Source: Phytohabitans flavus
GTDB lineage: Bacteria; Actinomycetota; Actinomycetes; Mycobacteriales; Micromonosporaceae
DNA length: 64,000 nt
Direction: 5' to 3'
NCBI RefSeq assembly: GCF_011764545.1
Contig: NZ_AP022870.1
Coordinates: forward strand, 976,001 to 1,040,000
Numbering within the stretch: position 1 is the first letter of the stretch; the number at the start of each line of letters is the position of its first letter. A program made the position numbers and the translations under genes. The notes under the pieces are model-generated. The model was not told the DNA's origin. It saw only the letters and a list, made by a program, of their open reading frames with translations, and ran no database searches. Of the stretch, positions 1 through 9,056 are shown piece by piece.

Positions 1-679
1 CTGGGGAGGCCGCGTTCTTTGTCGGGGAGGCGGCGTTCTCTGTCGGTGAGGCGAGGGTCTCTGCCGGGGAGGCCAGGTTCTCTATCGGGGAGGCGAGGAC
101 GAGCAGCGCCGCGCCGACCACGAAGAGGAACGCGAGCACTGCGGTCGGTGGTACCCCGGCGAGCAGCAGCCACCTGGTCGTCGCGATGTACGCGGCGTAG
201 GAGGCACCGGCGACCAGGCAGGCAACCACCCCGACCAGGTCGAACTGGAGGGAACCGTCACCGCGCAGCAGCAGCCAGAGCCCGACCAGCACGGTCGCGG
301 TCGACACCCACCACATTCGGCCCGGGCGGTGGCCGGTCAGCAGCGTGCCGAGGCCGGCGAAGACGGGCGCCGAGCCGATCGCGGTGAGGGTGCCGACCCC
401 GACGCCGGTCCGCTGTACGCCGAGGAAGAACGCCGGCTGGTACGCCGCGACGCAGAACGCCCCGAGCAGGACGACCGCCACGGTACGGCGGCTGCCGAGC
501 GCCTTGCGCCACGCCACCTTCCGGAGCGCCACGATGCCGGCGAAGATTAGGCTCGCGACGGCGAGGCGGGCGGCGCCGAGTTGGAGCGACGACCCGCCGT
601 ACGAGGCGACCGCCTGGGCCGTTCCGGTCGTGCCCCACAGCACGGCCGCGGCCATGACGAGCGCCGCACCGTACGGCAT
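1..679 (-). CDS. EamA/DMT-family permease, C-terminus beyond the left edge
   Basis: The minus strand from an ATG at 679 reads MPYGAALVMAAAVLWGTTGT and then alternates hydrophobic helices with short loops through at least seven membrane segments. This is the pattern of EamA-domain drug/metabolite exporters (usual length 280-320 aa, ten helices). The WGTTGTAQA motif in helix 1 is typical. The last visible residues, about 197-225, are a heptad repeat (SPTENAA-like) encoded by a 21-bp DNA repeat and falling in a loop or terminal extension. That is unusual for the family. The substrate cannot be told. The gene is monocistronic here and divergent from cmk across a repeat-filled 415-bp gap. The family call is firm. 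Confidence 0.85.
   Translation of the reverse strand, partial: MPYGAALVMAAAVLWGTTGTAQAVASYGGSSLQLGAARLAVASLIFAGIVALRKVAWRKALGSRRTVAVVLLGAFCVAAYQPAFFLGVQRTGVGVGTLTAIGSAPVFAGLGTLLTGHRPGRMWWVSTATVLVGLWLLLRGDGSLQFDLVGVVACLVAGASYAAYIATTRWLLLAGVPPTAVLAFLFVVGAALLVLASPIENLASPAETLASPTENAASPTKNAASP
6..92. repeat. 21-bp degenerate tandem repeat inside the EamA gene
   Basis: Four units of 21 bp start at 6, 27, 48 and 69, with a partial fifth at 90. Each begins GAGGC and ends with a TCGGG/TCGGT/CCGGG-type triplet pair. In the coding frame each unit gives seven residues around SP-x-E-N/T-x-A. The period is a multiple of three, so the reading frame is kept. Confidence 0.8.
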
Positions 680-1094
680 CCGCGCCTCCCCGGGGTCTCG
701 CTTCGCTCCGTGGTCTCGGCTTCGGGGCGGTCTTGCTGCGCTGCCTGGTCTCGGCCGCGCGGGGCGGTCTTGCTCTGCTGCCTGGCCCCGGTGGCGAGAC
801 GGTCTTGCTTCGCTCCGTGGTCTCGGCCTCGGGAGGATCTTGCTCCGCTGCCTGGTCTCGGCCGCGCGGGGCGGTCTTTGCTTCGCTGCCTGGTCCCGGC
901 CCCTCGGGACGATCTTGCGGAAGCGTACCCAAACCGGCACATGGGGCTCAGACGGTGGCGCTGGCATGCGTCTGCGGGCGACCGGGCATGATTGAGAGTG
1001 GCTCAGGGGTTGTCCTGCGCGAGACGGCAGCGTAAACGAGCGTCGGCGCGGAGGCTGCCCACGATGCGCTCAGCGAGCGAACGATGGAGGACGG
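680..1094. repeat. Intergenic region with a 35-38-bp degenerate tandem repeat (692-910)
   Basis: Six imperfect units start at 692, 729, 766, 801, 836 and 873. Each opens GGTCTTGCT or GATCTTGCT, continues with (C)GCT-GCCTGGTCTCGG and closes with a G/C-rich tail. A seventh unit is broken off at 911. No convincing gene lies here; long frames through it are G/C-bias shadows. The cmk leader follows at 915-1094, and GGAGG at 1086-1090 is the probable cmk ribosome binding site. Confidence 0.75.
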
Positions 1095-1781
1095 GTGTCA
1101 CAGATGGTGGGGTCCGGGCGGTGTGTGGTGGCCGTGGACGGCCCGTCCGGTTCGGGCAAGTCCACCGTCTCCCGCCGGCTCGCCGGGGTGCTGGGCGCGC
1201 AGTACCTGGATACCGGCGCGATGTACCGGGCTGTGACCTGGGCCGTGCTGGTCTCCGGCGCCGACCCGCACGACGCCGAGGCGGTCGCGAAGGTCGCCGG
1301 TGAGATCGACCTGGAGATCGGCACGGAGCCGGACGCGCCCTACACGCACGTCGACGGTACCCCCGTCGACCGTGCGATCCGCGGCCCCGAGGTGACCGGC
1401 GCGGTCTCCGCGGTGGCGGCCGTGCCGTGGGTCCGCCAGCTGCTGGTGGCCCAGCAACGGAAGATCATTGCGGCCACCGGGCGCATCGTGGTCGAGGGCC
1501 GCGACATCGGCACGGTGGTCGCCCCCGACGCCGACCTCAAGGTGTACCTGACCGCGTCCGCCGCCACCCGCGCGCAGCGCCGCAGCACGGAGAACGCGAC
1601 CGACCTCACCGCCACGGCCGCCGACCTCGACCGCCGCGACCGCCTCGACTCCACCCGCACCGCCGACCCGCTACAGCAGGCCACCGACGCGGTCGTGCTC
1701 GACACGACCGAGCTCGGCATCGAAGAGGTCGTGGCCCGCCTGCGCAGTCTGCTCGACCGTTCGTTCGGCGGTGTCGCATGA
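1095..1781 (+). CDS. cmk: Cytidylate kinase
   Basis: The 228-aa protein phosphorylates CMP/dCMP with ATP in pyrimidine nucleotide metabolism (cytoplasm). The P-loop GPSGSGKST is at residues 16-24, followed by the LDTGAMYRA nucleotide-binding motif and the VVEGRDIGTVV motif near 130-140, all diagnostic of bacterial Cmk. The length is normal. GTG 1095 is chosen because GGAGG lies four bases upstream; an ATG at 1104 would be 13 bases away. The TGA at 1779-1781 overlaps an ATG at 1778 that opens the repeat ORF leading into der. In actinobacteria cmk and der are commonly neighbours, so this is probably a cotranscribed core operon. Confidence 0.96.
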   Translation: MSQMVGSGRCVVAVDGPSGSGKSTVSRRLAGVLGAQYLDTGAMYRAVTWAVLVSGADPHDAEAVAKVAGEIDLEIGTEPDAPYTHVDGTPVDRAIRGPEVTGAVSAVAAVPWVRQLLVAQQRKIIAATGRIVVEGRDIGTVVAPDADLKVYLTASAATRAQRRSTENATDLTATAADLDRRDRLDSTRTADPLQQATDAVVLDTTELGIEEVVARLRSLLDRSFGGVA

Positions 1782-1987
1782 GCCTGCTCACTGTCGGTGG
1801 CGCCTCTCCTGCCGATGGCCTCTCTCTTGTCGGTGGCGCTCCTCCTGTCGATGGCGCCTCCGTCGTCGGTGGGGTCTTTCTTGTCGGTGGCGTCTCGGTT
1901 GTCGGTGACGCCCTTCTTGTTGGTGGTGCCTCGGTTGTCGGTGGCACCTCTTCTTTCGGTGGCGGCTTTCTTGGAGGGGCGGCATGA
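1778..1987 (+). CDS. Hexapeptide-repeat small ORF between cmk and der
   Basis: An open frame of 69 codons is linked by ATGA to the end of cmk (1778-1781) and by ATGA to the start of der (1984-1987). It translates to a run of [18 protein letters not shown]-like hexapeptides because its DNA is an 18-bp tandem repeat. There is no clear ribosome binding site, so translation would depend on coupling. I do not recognise a function. It may instead be only a translatable spacer that keeps ribosomes moving from cmk to der. Confidence 0.35.
   Translation: MSLLTVGGASPADGLSLVGGAPPVDGASVVGGVFLVGGVSVVGDALLVGGASVVGGTSSFGGGFLGGAA
1793..1972. repeat. Ten 18-bp tandem repeats between cmk and der
   Basis: Exactly ten contiguous 18-bp units fill 1793-1972. 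The consensus is GTCGGTGGCGCCTCTCTT with drift at most positions. The 18-bp period keeps one frame open on the plus strand. Confidence 0.85.
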
Positions 1988-3363
1988 GTCTTGAGGCTGT
2001 CCCGCAGGAGGAGGAAATCACCGGTCCGGTGCCGGTCGTGGCTGTCGTCGGTAGACCCAACGTCGGCAAGTCCACACTGGTCAACCGCATCATCGGCCGC
2101 CGGCAGGCGGTCGTGGAGGACACGCCGGGCGTGACCCGCGACCGCGTGCCCTACGACGCGGAGTGGTCCGGCCGCCAGTTCACCGTCGTGGACACCGGCG
2201 GCTGGGAGCCGGACGCCAAGGACCGTGCCGCCGCCATCGCCGCCCAGGCCGAAATCGCCGTCGCCACCGCCGACGTGGTGCTGTTCGTCGTCGACAGCAC
2301 GGTCGGCGCCACCGACGTGGACGAGGCCGCTGTCAGGATGCTGCGCCGCAGCGCCAAGCCGGTGCTGCTGGTCGCCAACAAGGCCGACAACCAGTCCGTC
2401 GAACTCGAGTCGGCCGGCCTATGGTCACTCGGCCTCGGCCAGCCGTACCCAGTCTCCGCCCTGCACGGCCGCGGCTCCGGCGACCTGCTCGACGCCGTCC
2501 TGGAGGCACTGCCCGCGCCACCCCCGGTCACCGAGCCGGAGGAGCGCGGCCCCCGGCGGGTGGCGCTGGTCGGCCGCCCCAACGTCGGCAAGTCCAGCCT
2601 GCTCAACCGCCTGGCCAAGGAGGAACGCGCGGTCGTCGACGCGGTCGCCGGCACCACCGTCGACCCGGTCGACAGCCTGGTACAAATCGGCGGCGAGACC
2701 TGGCAGCTCGTCGACACCGCGGGCCTGCGCAAGCGGGCGGGACGGGCCAGCGGCACCGAGTACTACGCGAGCCTGCGCACCGCCGGCGCCATCGACGCCG
2801 CCGAGGTCGCCGTGGTGCTGCTCGACGCCAGCGAGCCGATCAGCGAGCAGGACCAGCGCATCCTCGGCATGGTGACGGAGGCCGGGCGGGCGCTGGTCAT
2901 CGCGTTCAACAAGTGGGACCTGGTCGACGACGACCGCCGGTACCAGCTGGAGAAGGAGATCGACCGCGAGCTGCGCCGCATCCCCTGGGCGCTGCGGGTC
3001 AACATCTCCGCCAAGACCGGCCGCGCGGTCGACAAGCTCGCGCCCGCGCTGCGTACCGCACTGGAGAGCTGGGAGACCCGCGTACCGACCGGGCAGCTCA
3101 ACCAGTGGCTGACCGCGCTGGTACAGGCCACCCCGCACCCGGTCCGCGGTGGGCGGGCACCGCGCGTGCTCTTCGCCACCCAGGCTGGCACGAGGCCGCC
3201 GCGCTTCGTGCTCTTCACGACAGGCCCGCTGGACGCGGGCTATCAGAGGTTCGTCGAGCGCAAGCTCCGCGAGGAGTTCGGGTTCGCGGGTAGCCCAGTC
3301 GAGGTGTCGGTACGCCCAAGGAAGCGCACAGGTCCCGGCGGCCGCGGCAAGGCCCACGGCTAG
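1984..3363 (+). CDS. der: Ribosome-associated GTPase Der (EngA)
   Basis: The 459-aa protein has two consecutive Era-type GTPase domains, the hallmark of Der, which acts in late 50S subunit assembly. GRPNVGKST lies at residues 23-31 and GRPNVGKSS near 196-204. Each is followed by its DTxG motif (VDTGGW, VDTAGL) and an NKxD motif (ANKADN, FNKWDL). The C-terminal KH-like domain follows from about residue 365. The length fits actinobacterial Der. The start overlaps the preceding small ORF, indicating translational coupling with cmk. Confidence 0.97.
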   Translation: MSLEAVPQEEEITGPVPVVAVVGRPNVGKSTLVNRIIGRRQAVVEDTPGVTRDRVPYDAEWSGRQFTVVDTGGWEPDAKDRAAAIAAQAEIAVATADVVLFVVDSTVGATDVDEAAVRMLRRSAKPVLLVANKADNQSVELESAGLWSLGLGQPYPVSALHGRGSGDLLDAVLEALPAPPPVTEPEERGPRRVALVGRPNVGKSSLLNRLAKEERAVVDAVAGTTVDPVDSLVQIGGETWQLVDTAGLRKRAGRASGTEYYASLRTAGAIDAAEVAVVLLDASEPISEQDQRILGMVTEAGRALVIAFNKWDLVDDDRRYQLEKEIDRELRRIPWALRVNISAKTGRAVDKLAPALRTALESWETRVPTGQLNQWLTALVQATPHPVRGGRAPRVLFATQAGTRPPRFVLFTTGPLDAGYQRFVERKLREEFGFAGSPVEVSVRPRKRTGPGGRGKAHG

Positions 3364-3474
3364 CGGTCCTGCCCGTGCCCGAGGCGAGATGAGGGCGCGG
3401 CGGGGCGTGTGCGCGTGGGCGCGGCGGTTGCGCTACGCTGTACCGGCTGCCGCGGGTACGTGTGCTCGCGGCAA

Positions 3475-3551
<77 letters not shown>

Positions 3552-3558
3552 GGGTTGA

Positions 3559-3585
3559 CCAGGCAAGATTCAAGATCTTGCCTGG
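3559..3585 (+). terminator. Perfect 11-bp hairpin just after tRNA-Pro
   Basis: CCAGGCAAGAT (3559-3569) pairs perfectly with ATCTTGCCTGG (3575-3585) around a five-base loop. There is no T tract, so it is either an actinobacterial-type terminator for the tRNA or part of the attachment-site architecture. Confidence 0.55.
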
Positions 3586-3588
3586 TCT

Positions 3589-3650
3589 CCGCTAACGGTT
3601 CCGCTAACAGTGATCGCGAAGAGTCGGTCGTGTCCTCGCCCCGTTAGCGG
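3589..3650. repeat. CCGCTAAC direct and inverted repeats before the integrase remnant
   Basis: CCGCTAACGG is at 3589-3598, CCGCTAAC at 3601-3608, and the inverted copy CCGTTAGCGG at 3641-3650. They sit between the tRNA 3' end and the integrase start, where tyrosine-integrase arm-type sites usually lie. Confidence 0.45.
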
Positions 3651-3663
3651 AGGAGATCGACCC

Positions 3664-3834
3664 GTGGCTATCTACAGCTATCAGTTGGCGCGCGGCCAGA
3701 CCCGCTGGATGTTCACCATCGACCTGCCGCCGGCCGCGGACGGCAAACGCCGGCAGATGAACCGCAAGGGCTTCCTGTCCCAGCCCGCCGCCCAGACCGC
3801 GGAGACCGAGGCCCGCAAGAAGCTACGCCCGCGC
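3664..3834 (+). pseudogene. Integrase N-terminal remnant (arm-binding domain only)
   Basis: From GTG 3664, with GGAGG ten bases upstream, about 57 residues read as an actinomycete tRNA-site integrase N-terminus. VAIYSYQLARGQTRWMF is followed by a GKRRQMNRKGF segment and a run of E/A/R residues, matching the arm-type DNA-binding domain that precedes the core-binding and catalytic domains. Homology stops near 3834. The downstream DNA is a glycosyltransferase gene on the other strand, so the remaining roughly 330 residues of a normal integrase are missing. The position directly after tRNA-Pro is the expected place for such an integrase. The right boundary is approximate. Confidence 0.7.
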
Positions 3835-4337
3835 CGACGAGGGCGACACGCGGCACCGGCGCTACGCCGCGCGCCTGGTACTGGTGCTCCAGCGCCTCGG
3901 CGAAGCCCTGCACGACCGGCGGCAGCAGCGCGATGGACATGTCGAGCACAGCCCACGGTACGCCCAGCTCCGCGGCGACCATCGGCGTGACAAAAGTCGA
4001 CGACGTCGCCGACGATCAGGTCCGGGCGGTGCGCCTCGGCCACGGCATAGATGCTCGCGAGGTCCAGGTCCAGCCGGGTGTCGACGAAGAACTCGGCGAT
4101 CTCGGCGAAGTCGGTGTGGCGCAGCGTGAGGCGCCCCTCCCGCCGGCGCGTGGTCTGCGCGAGCAGGTCGGGCAGCGCAGAGCCGGACGGTGTGAACGGC
4201 AGGTCGGCCGCGGTGCTAGCCAAAGCGGCGTGGGTGGACACCAGTACGTCGTCGCCGGCGGCGTGGGCGGCCCGCGCCAGCGGCAACAGCGGCAGCAGGT
4301 GGCCGTAGGCCGGCACGGCCGTGAAGAGGATGCGCAC
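3835..4337 (-). pseudogene. Glycosyltransferase (MGT/GT1-like) N-terminal remnant, frameshifted
   Basis: The minus strand from GTG 4337, with AAGGAG six bases upstream, starts MRILFTAVPAYGHLLPLLPL, the classic N-terminus of macrolide-type GT1 glycosyltransferases (GH-x-x-P-x-x-x-L-A). The frame continues to VGDVVDF and then shifts near 3985 to the -3713/3982 frame (VAAELGVPWAVLDMSIALLPP). It ends at the junction with the integrase remnant near 3835. About 165 of the usual 390-420 residues remain, with no nucleotide-sugar binding C-domain. It must be non-functional as given. Confidence 0.7.
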
Positions 4338-4432
4338 GATGTGCTCCTTGATCTTGAGGTTTGGGACGGACTGAATCCAACCGGTCCTGGACTCGGCGCA
4401 TGACGTTGTGGACGTTGCCGGGAGCAGTGGGG

Positions 4433-5857
4433 CTACCCGGTGATGGGTGCCCTGGTGAGCGACGTGGTCGGCAGGTAGAGAGTCACTGTGGTGCCGTGGC
4501 CGACCGCGGAGTTGACGGTTATGCGGCCGCCGTGGGCGCGGACGATGGCCTGGACGATCGCCAGGCCCAAGCCCGAGCCGCCGTAGTCGCGGCTCCGGCT
4601 GGCCTCGGCGCGCCAGAAGCGGTCGAATAGTCGAGGGATGTCGGCGGCTGGTATCCCTGTGCCGTTGTCGATGACGTCGACGCGTTCTTCTTCATGGTGG
4701 TGGTGGAGCGTCAGGCGGACCTGGGTGCCGGGCGGGTTGTGCTGGACTGCGTTGCCCACCAGGTTGCGCAGGACCTGTTGCAGCCGCGCGGCGTCGCCGC
4801 GCACGAGCAGGCCGTCCGGCGGGGCCGCAAAGGTGATGTCGAGTTCGGAGTAAATGACGCGGGCGTCTTCGACCACGCTCTCGGCCAGCCTCGCCAGGTC
4901 GAGTGGCTGACTGTCGAGGGGTAGCCCGGTATCCAGCCGGGCCAACAGTCCCAGCTCCTCGACCAGCAGCCGGATCCGGCCCACCTCGTCCTCGATCCGG
5001 GCGACGGCCTGCTCGACGTCCTCGCCGCTGAGGCCGCCCTGCCGGTAGAGCTCCAGCCAGCCGGAGATCGTGGCGAGCGGGGTGCGCAGTTCGTGCGAGG
5101 CGTCGGCGGCGAAGGTTCTCGCCCGGTCCTCGGCGCGGGCCTGCGCGTCGAAGGCCCGGTTCACCGCCGCGGCCAGCACGTCGGTTTCGGCGTTCCGGTC
5201 CGAGACAGGCAGTCGTTCATCACGGGATCCCTCGGCGATGGCGTCGGCGGCCTGCGCCATCTCGGAAAGGGGACGCAGGCCGATCTGGAGTACGACCAGA
5301 GCCAGTGCCATCAGGACGATCACGGCGATGAACGCGATCGCCGCCATGCTTCCGACGAAACCGACGATGGCGTCCCTGTCGACGTTCACGTCGTTGACCA
5401 GGATCAGTTGGGCGACGTCGTCCGTGCCTCTGTCGTCATACGTCATCCGCATACCGGGCGTCGCGATCAGTACGGCCACGACGTCGTCGCTGGTCTTCAT
5501 GATCTGGCCCCGGGCGGCGCTGTTCGCGAGCCGGGCGAGTTCGTACTCTCTTCCGGCGCTCGTCCCGATGGCGAACAGGATGTCGCCGTCCTCGTCCAGT
5601 CCCATGACGCCTAGGGGCGGGCCGAGCATCGTCTCGAACTGATCCGAATTGATTGTCTGCGGGCCGGAACGGACCAGCGCGGTGATCCGCCGTTCGTCCT
5701 CGCGCAGCTTGTCGACGGAGCGGTCGGAGATGTAGTCGTTGACCAGGAAGGCGGTGATGACGCCGCTGGCGCTGAGGGCGAGGACGAACAGCATCAGGAA
5801 GCCCACGAGTAGCCGGCCGCGGATGCCCGCCTGCCATCGGCGCCAGCGGCGTCTCAT
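4433..5857 (-). CDS. Sensor histidine kinase
   Basis: The 474-aa membrane kinase has a TM helix at about 17-38, an extracytoplasmic loop to about 164, and a second TM at about 165-192. A HAMP linker, HisKA (ADASHELRTPL, His about 255) and an HATPase domain follow, the last with N box LVGNAVQHN, G1 DNGTGIP and G2 GGSGLGLAI. It would autophosphorylate and pass phosphate to the response regulator encoded immediately upstream. The genes overlap by four bases (ATGA at 5854-5857). The order MMPL, regulator, kinase on one strand suggests an envelope-stress or lipid-export circuit. The signal sensed is unknown. Confidence 0.93.
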   Translation of the reverse strand: MRRRWRRWQAGIRGRLLVGFLMLFVLALSASGVITAFLVNDYISDRSVDKLREDERRITALVRSGPQTINSDQFETMLGPPLGVMGLDEDGDILFAIGTSAGREYELARLANSAARGQIMKTSDDVVAVLIATPGMRMTYDDRGTDDVAQLILVNDVNVDRDAIVGFVGSMAAIAFIAVIVLMALALVVLQIGLRPLSEMAQAADAIAEGSRDERLPVSDRNAETDVLAAAVNRAFDAQARAEDRARTFAADASHELRTPLATISGWLELYRQGGLSGEDVEQAVARIEDEVGRIRLLVEELGLLARLDTGLPLDSQPLDLARLAESVVEDARVIYSELDITFAAPPDGLLVRGDAARLQQVLRNLVGNAVQHNPPGTQVRLTLHHHHEEERVDVIDNGTGIPAADIPRLFDRFWRAEASRSRDYGGSGLGLAIVQAIVRAHGGRITVNSAVGHGTTVTLYLPTTSLTRAPITG

Positions 5858-6585
5858 CGCTCGGTGGTCCGCTTGCGGTTCTGTCCCTGCTCATGCCGCA
5901 GGGCGTACCCGACGCCGCGCACGGTGTGGATCAGCGGATCGTGACCGTCGTCGACCTTGCGGCGCAGGTTGGAGATGAACCGCTCCACGACGACCGAGTC
6001 GCCACCGAAGTCGTACTGCCAGACCGCCTCGAGGATCTGCGCCTTGGACAGCACCTGCCCCGGATGGGTGATAAGCAGGTGCAGCAGTTTGAACTCGGTC
6101 GGCGACAGGTTCACGAGTCGGTCACCGCGGTGGACCTCGTAACGCTGCGGGTCCAGCGAGAGGTCGTGGAAGGTCAGGGCCGCACCGGCGGGCCGCGCGG
6201 TGCCGCGTGAGCGGCGTAGCAGCGCCTCGATCCGCGCCCCGATCTCCACGACGCTGAACGGCTTGACGACGTAGTCGTCGCCGCCCAGCTGCAGTCCACG
6301 CACCCGGTCCTCGACCGCGTCCCGGGCGGTGAGGAACAGCACCGGCACCCCGATCGACTTCGACCTCAACATGGCGAGGACGTCGAACCCGCTTCCGCCC
6401 GGCAGCATCACGTCGAGCACGATGACGTCCGGCGGCGAGGTCTGCACCCGGTCGAGCGCCTGTGGGATGTCGGCGGCGACGTCGACCTCGTAGCCGGCGA
6501 AGCGCAGCGCGGAGGTCAGTAGGCCGCGGATTCCTGGGTCGTCGTCGACCACGAGCACACGGTCGGGATGCTCGGTGCCGGCCAT
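5854..6585 (-). CDS. OmpR/PhoB-family response regulator
   Basis: The 243-aa protein has a receiver domain with acidic pocket VDDDPG near residue 15, phospho-acceptor Asp in VLDVMLPGGSG (about 56), Thr in FLTARD and Lys in VVKPFS. A winged-helix DNA-binding domain follows (SPTEFKLLHLL, then GGDSVVVERFISNLRRKV). It partners the kinase that starts within its stop codon. It probably controls the MMPL gene 35 bases upstream, whose promoter region has an 11-bp-spaced TTGAC direct repeat of the kind OmpR-type dimers bind. Confidence 0.95.
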   Translation of the reverse strand: MAGTEHPDRVLVVDDDPGIRGLLTSALRFAGYEVDVAADIPQALDRVQTSPPDVIVLDVMLPGGSGFDVLAMLRSKSIGVPVLFLTARDAVEDRVRGLQLGGDDYVVKPFSVVEIGARIEALLRRSRGTARPAGAALTFHDLSLDPQRYEVHRGDRLVNLSPTEFKLLHLLITHPGQVLSKAQILEAVWQYDFGGDSVVVERFISNLRRKVDDGHDPLIHTVRGVGYALRHEQGQNRKRTTER

Positions 6586-6620
6586 CGGCTTCCTCCTTCC
6601 TGGGTCAATGGGCGGGTCGC

Positions 6621-8816
6621 TCAGCCGACGAGTTCGGGCTCGCGGACGGTGGACCTGTTCTCAGAGACGTCGTGACCCTCGATGTCCACCTTCGGCACCA
6701 CCCGGTCCAGCCAGCGCGGGAGCCGCCAGGCACGGTCGCCCAAGAGCTTCAGCACGGCGGGGACCAGGGTGAGGCGTACGAGGAAGGCGTCGACGAGTAC
6801 GCCGAAAGCCAAGGCCAATGCGATCGGCATGACGTTCGGATCGTGTGAGAACAGGAAGCTGGCGAAGACGGTGATCATGATGACTGCCGCTGCCACGACG
6901 ACGCGCCCGGCGTTGCGGCTGCCTGCCCGGATCGCCTCCTGCGCGTTGCCGTGACGGGCGTAATGCTCGCGCATCGCCGAAACGAGGAAGACCTCGTAGT
7001 CCATGGCCAGGCCGAAGAGGACAGCCATCACGATGATGGGTGCGAAGCTGGGGACCGGGCCTTCGAGCGGTACTCCGAGGGGCCCGGCCAGCCATCCCCA
7101 CTGGAAGACGGCCACCATGGCGCCGAATGCCGCGCCCACCGACAGCAGGAAGCCGGCGGTGGCCTTCAGCGGGATTGTCCAGGACCTGAAGGCGAGCAGC
7201 AGCAGGAGAAGAGACAGGCCGACCACGACGACGGTGAACGGCAACAGGGCGTTGTTGAGTTTGTCCACGGCGTCGAGGCCGACGACGGTCAGACCGGTCA
7301 CCGCGACGTAGTTGCCGGTCTGCGTGCCTATCGGTTCGAGCGCGGCACGCAGGTCGGCGACCAGGGCATTGGTGGCGCCGTCGCGCGGGCCCGTCGTGGG
7401 CACGACCTCGACGAACGCGGCCCGCTGGTCGGGTGCGATCAGTGGGCCGTTGACCTCCGCGACCCCCGGCATCGACTCGACGGTGTCGATGACCGTCTTC
7501 GCGGTGGAGTTGAGCTCGGCGACAGAGCCACCCTCGACGAGTACGGCCAGCGGGCCGTTGACGCCGGGGCCGAACGCGCCGGCGATCAGGTCGTAGACCT
7601 GCCGGGGCTCGGAGGACTTCGCCGCGGAACCGTTGTCGTTCAGGGCCAGCTCCAACTGCGTGGCCGGGACGGCGACGACGGCCAGGCCGAGCACGACGGC
7701 GACCACGACCTTGCGCGGATGCCGGATCACGGCGTCCACCCAACGGGCGGCCATGCCTCGCTTGCGGGTCTCGAGTTCGCGACGGGCGGCGCGTGAGGAC
7801 GGCTTGGGCCGGAGCCGCTCGCCCGCCAGCGACATGACGGCCGGGAGCGTTGTCAGGGCGAGGAGGACAGCGACGGCGACCGCCCCAGCCGCCGCCAGGC
7901 CCATCGAGGTGAGCATCGGGACGCCGGCGAGGGTCAGGCCGACCAAGGCGATGATCACCGTCAGACCGGCGAACACCACGGCGCTGCCCGCGGTGGCGAT
8001 GGCCAGCGCGATCGATTCCGCGACTGCCGCACCGCGGGTGAGCTGGGCGCGATGGCGGGAGACGATGAGCAGGGCGTAGTCGATACCGACGGCGAGGCCG
8101 AGCATGATCGCCAGGGTCAGCGCATTCTGCGAGACGTCGAACAGGTTGGCGGCCAGAAGCGTGCCGGCGGCCGAGCCGCCCACACCGAGAGCCGCGGTGA
8201 GCATGGGGAGTCCGGCCGCCAGGACAGAACCGAAGGTGACCAGCATGACCAGCAGTGCCACACCGATACCGATGGTCTCCGGGACGCCGAACGGTTCGAG
8301 CTCCTGCTCGAAGGCGTCGCCGCCGAACAGCACGCGTCCGCCCTGATCGCCGAACTGCTCGTTATAAACGCCACCGGTCGCCCGTACCGCCTCCTGCAGA
8401 ACGGGGTCGACCTCGGAGTCCGATGGAAGGTCGAAACTGACGGACGCGACCGCTATCCGGCCGTCCGCCGAGACGTCCTCCAGCGGATCACCCACCTCGG
8501 CGACCACATCCTCGGCCTGCATCCGTGCGACGACGGCGTGCATCTGCCGGACGACTGCCTCGTCATTGACCTGTGCGCCGTTCGGAGCGGCGAAGAGCAC
8601 GACACCGCTGACACCGCCATCCTCAGGAGAGTGCCGATCCGCTTTTTCCAGAGCGACTTGCGCCGGGGAACCAGGAATCGAGTGACCGGGCGCGAACGAG
8701 CCGGCTGATCCGAACGCGAGCAGGAGCGCCGCTGCCAGTACGGCCAGCGATGCCCCCAGGAAGATGAGTCGGCGACGGGCCGCGACGGCCCCGAGCCGAT
8801 ACAGGAACTTAGCCAC
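6621..8816 (-). CDS. MMPL-family RND transporter
   Basis: About 731 aa from GTG 8816 (VAKFLYRLG), chosen because AAAGG lies seven bases upstream; a GTG at 8861 extends the frame without support. The layout is a typical MMPL: a first TM (FLGASLAVLAAALLLAF), an extracellular domain, six TMs with GLAVGIDYALLIVSRHR, then the repeat of the arrangement with GLAMDYEVFLVSAMREHY. The two D-Y pairs are the proton-relay signature. Such proteins export lipids, siderophores or antibiotics across the membrane. It heads the operon with the two-component genes and is paralogous to the MMPL at the right edge (VARYLYRLG start). Confidence 0.93.
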   Translation of the reverse strand: MAKFLYRLGAVAARRRLIFLGASLAVLAAALLLAFGSAGSFAPGHSIPGSPAQVALEKADRHSPEDGGVSGVVLFAAPNGAQVNDEAVVRQMHAVVARMQAEDVVAEVGDPLEDVSADGRIAVASVSFDLPSDSEVDPVLQEAVRATGGVYNEQFGDQGGRVLFGGDAFEQELEPFGVPETIGIGVALLVMLVTFGSVLAAGLPMLTAALGVGGSAAGTLLAANLFDVSQNALTLAIMLGLAVGIDYALLIVSRHRAQLTRGAAVAESIALAIATAGSAVVFAGLTVIIALVGLTLAGVPMLTSMGLAAAGAVAVAVLLALTTLPAVMSLAGERLRPKPSSRAARRELETRKRGMAARWVDAVIRHPRKVVVAVVLGLAVVAVPATQLELALNDNGSAAKSSEPRQVYDLIAGAFGPGVNGPLAVLVEGGSVAELNSTAKTVIDTVESMPGVAEVNGPLIAPDQRAAFVEVVPTTGPRDGATNALVADLRAALEPIGTQTGNYVAVTGLTVVGLDAVDKLNNALLPFTVVVVGLSLLLLLLAFRSWTIPLKATAGFLLSVGAAFGAMVAVFQWGWLAGPLGVPLEGPVPSFAPIIVMAVLFGLAMDYEVFLVSAMREHYARHGNAQEAIRAGSRNAGRVVVAAAVIMITVFASFLFSHDPNVMPIALALAFGVLVDAFLVRLTLVPAVLKLLGDRAWRLPRWLDRVVPKVDIEGHDVSENRSTVREPELVG

Positions 8817-8891
8817 CAGAGTGCCTTTCGTGACAGGTGTTGGAGACCTGCTCAGCCTCACGTCCGGACTTGATGGCCAACCCCCACCGAC

Positions 8892-8909
8892 CTTGACGAC
8901 CTCTTGACG
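8892..8909 (-). promoter_or_regulatory. Candidate OmpR-type direct-repeat operator upstream of MMPL
   Basis: The plus strand reads CTTGACGACCTCTTGACG, so two TTGAC units are 11 bp apart (8893 and 8904), one helical turn. This matches binding sites of PhoB/OmpR-type dimers. It lies 76 bp upstream of the MMPL start. Confidence 0.4.
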
Positions 8910-9056
8910 GCTCCCTGCTACATCGTCAAAGTCCCGCCGAACCGCTGGAACTGCACGTCACGCCGCACACGACAGTCCAGAGGATCGATCTGGACAGTGT
9001 GAGTATTGCCTCGGGTGTCTGCGGCCGTCAACCTCAGGACGCCGACCGAGGAGTTG

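Noticed and set aside
692-910. CRISPR-like array
   Set aside because: Units are contiguous and degenerate with no constant repeat or unique spacers; no cas genes nearby.
258-995. Several 130-220-codon frames around 250-1000
   Set aside because: They follow the 35-38-bp repeat or run antisense to the EamA gene; only the EamA frame gives TM helices.
2425-3357. 310-codon minus-strand frame opposite der
   Set aside because: It is antisense to the strongly conserved GTPase and has no motif; high G+C keeps such frames open.
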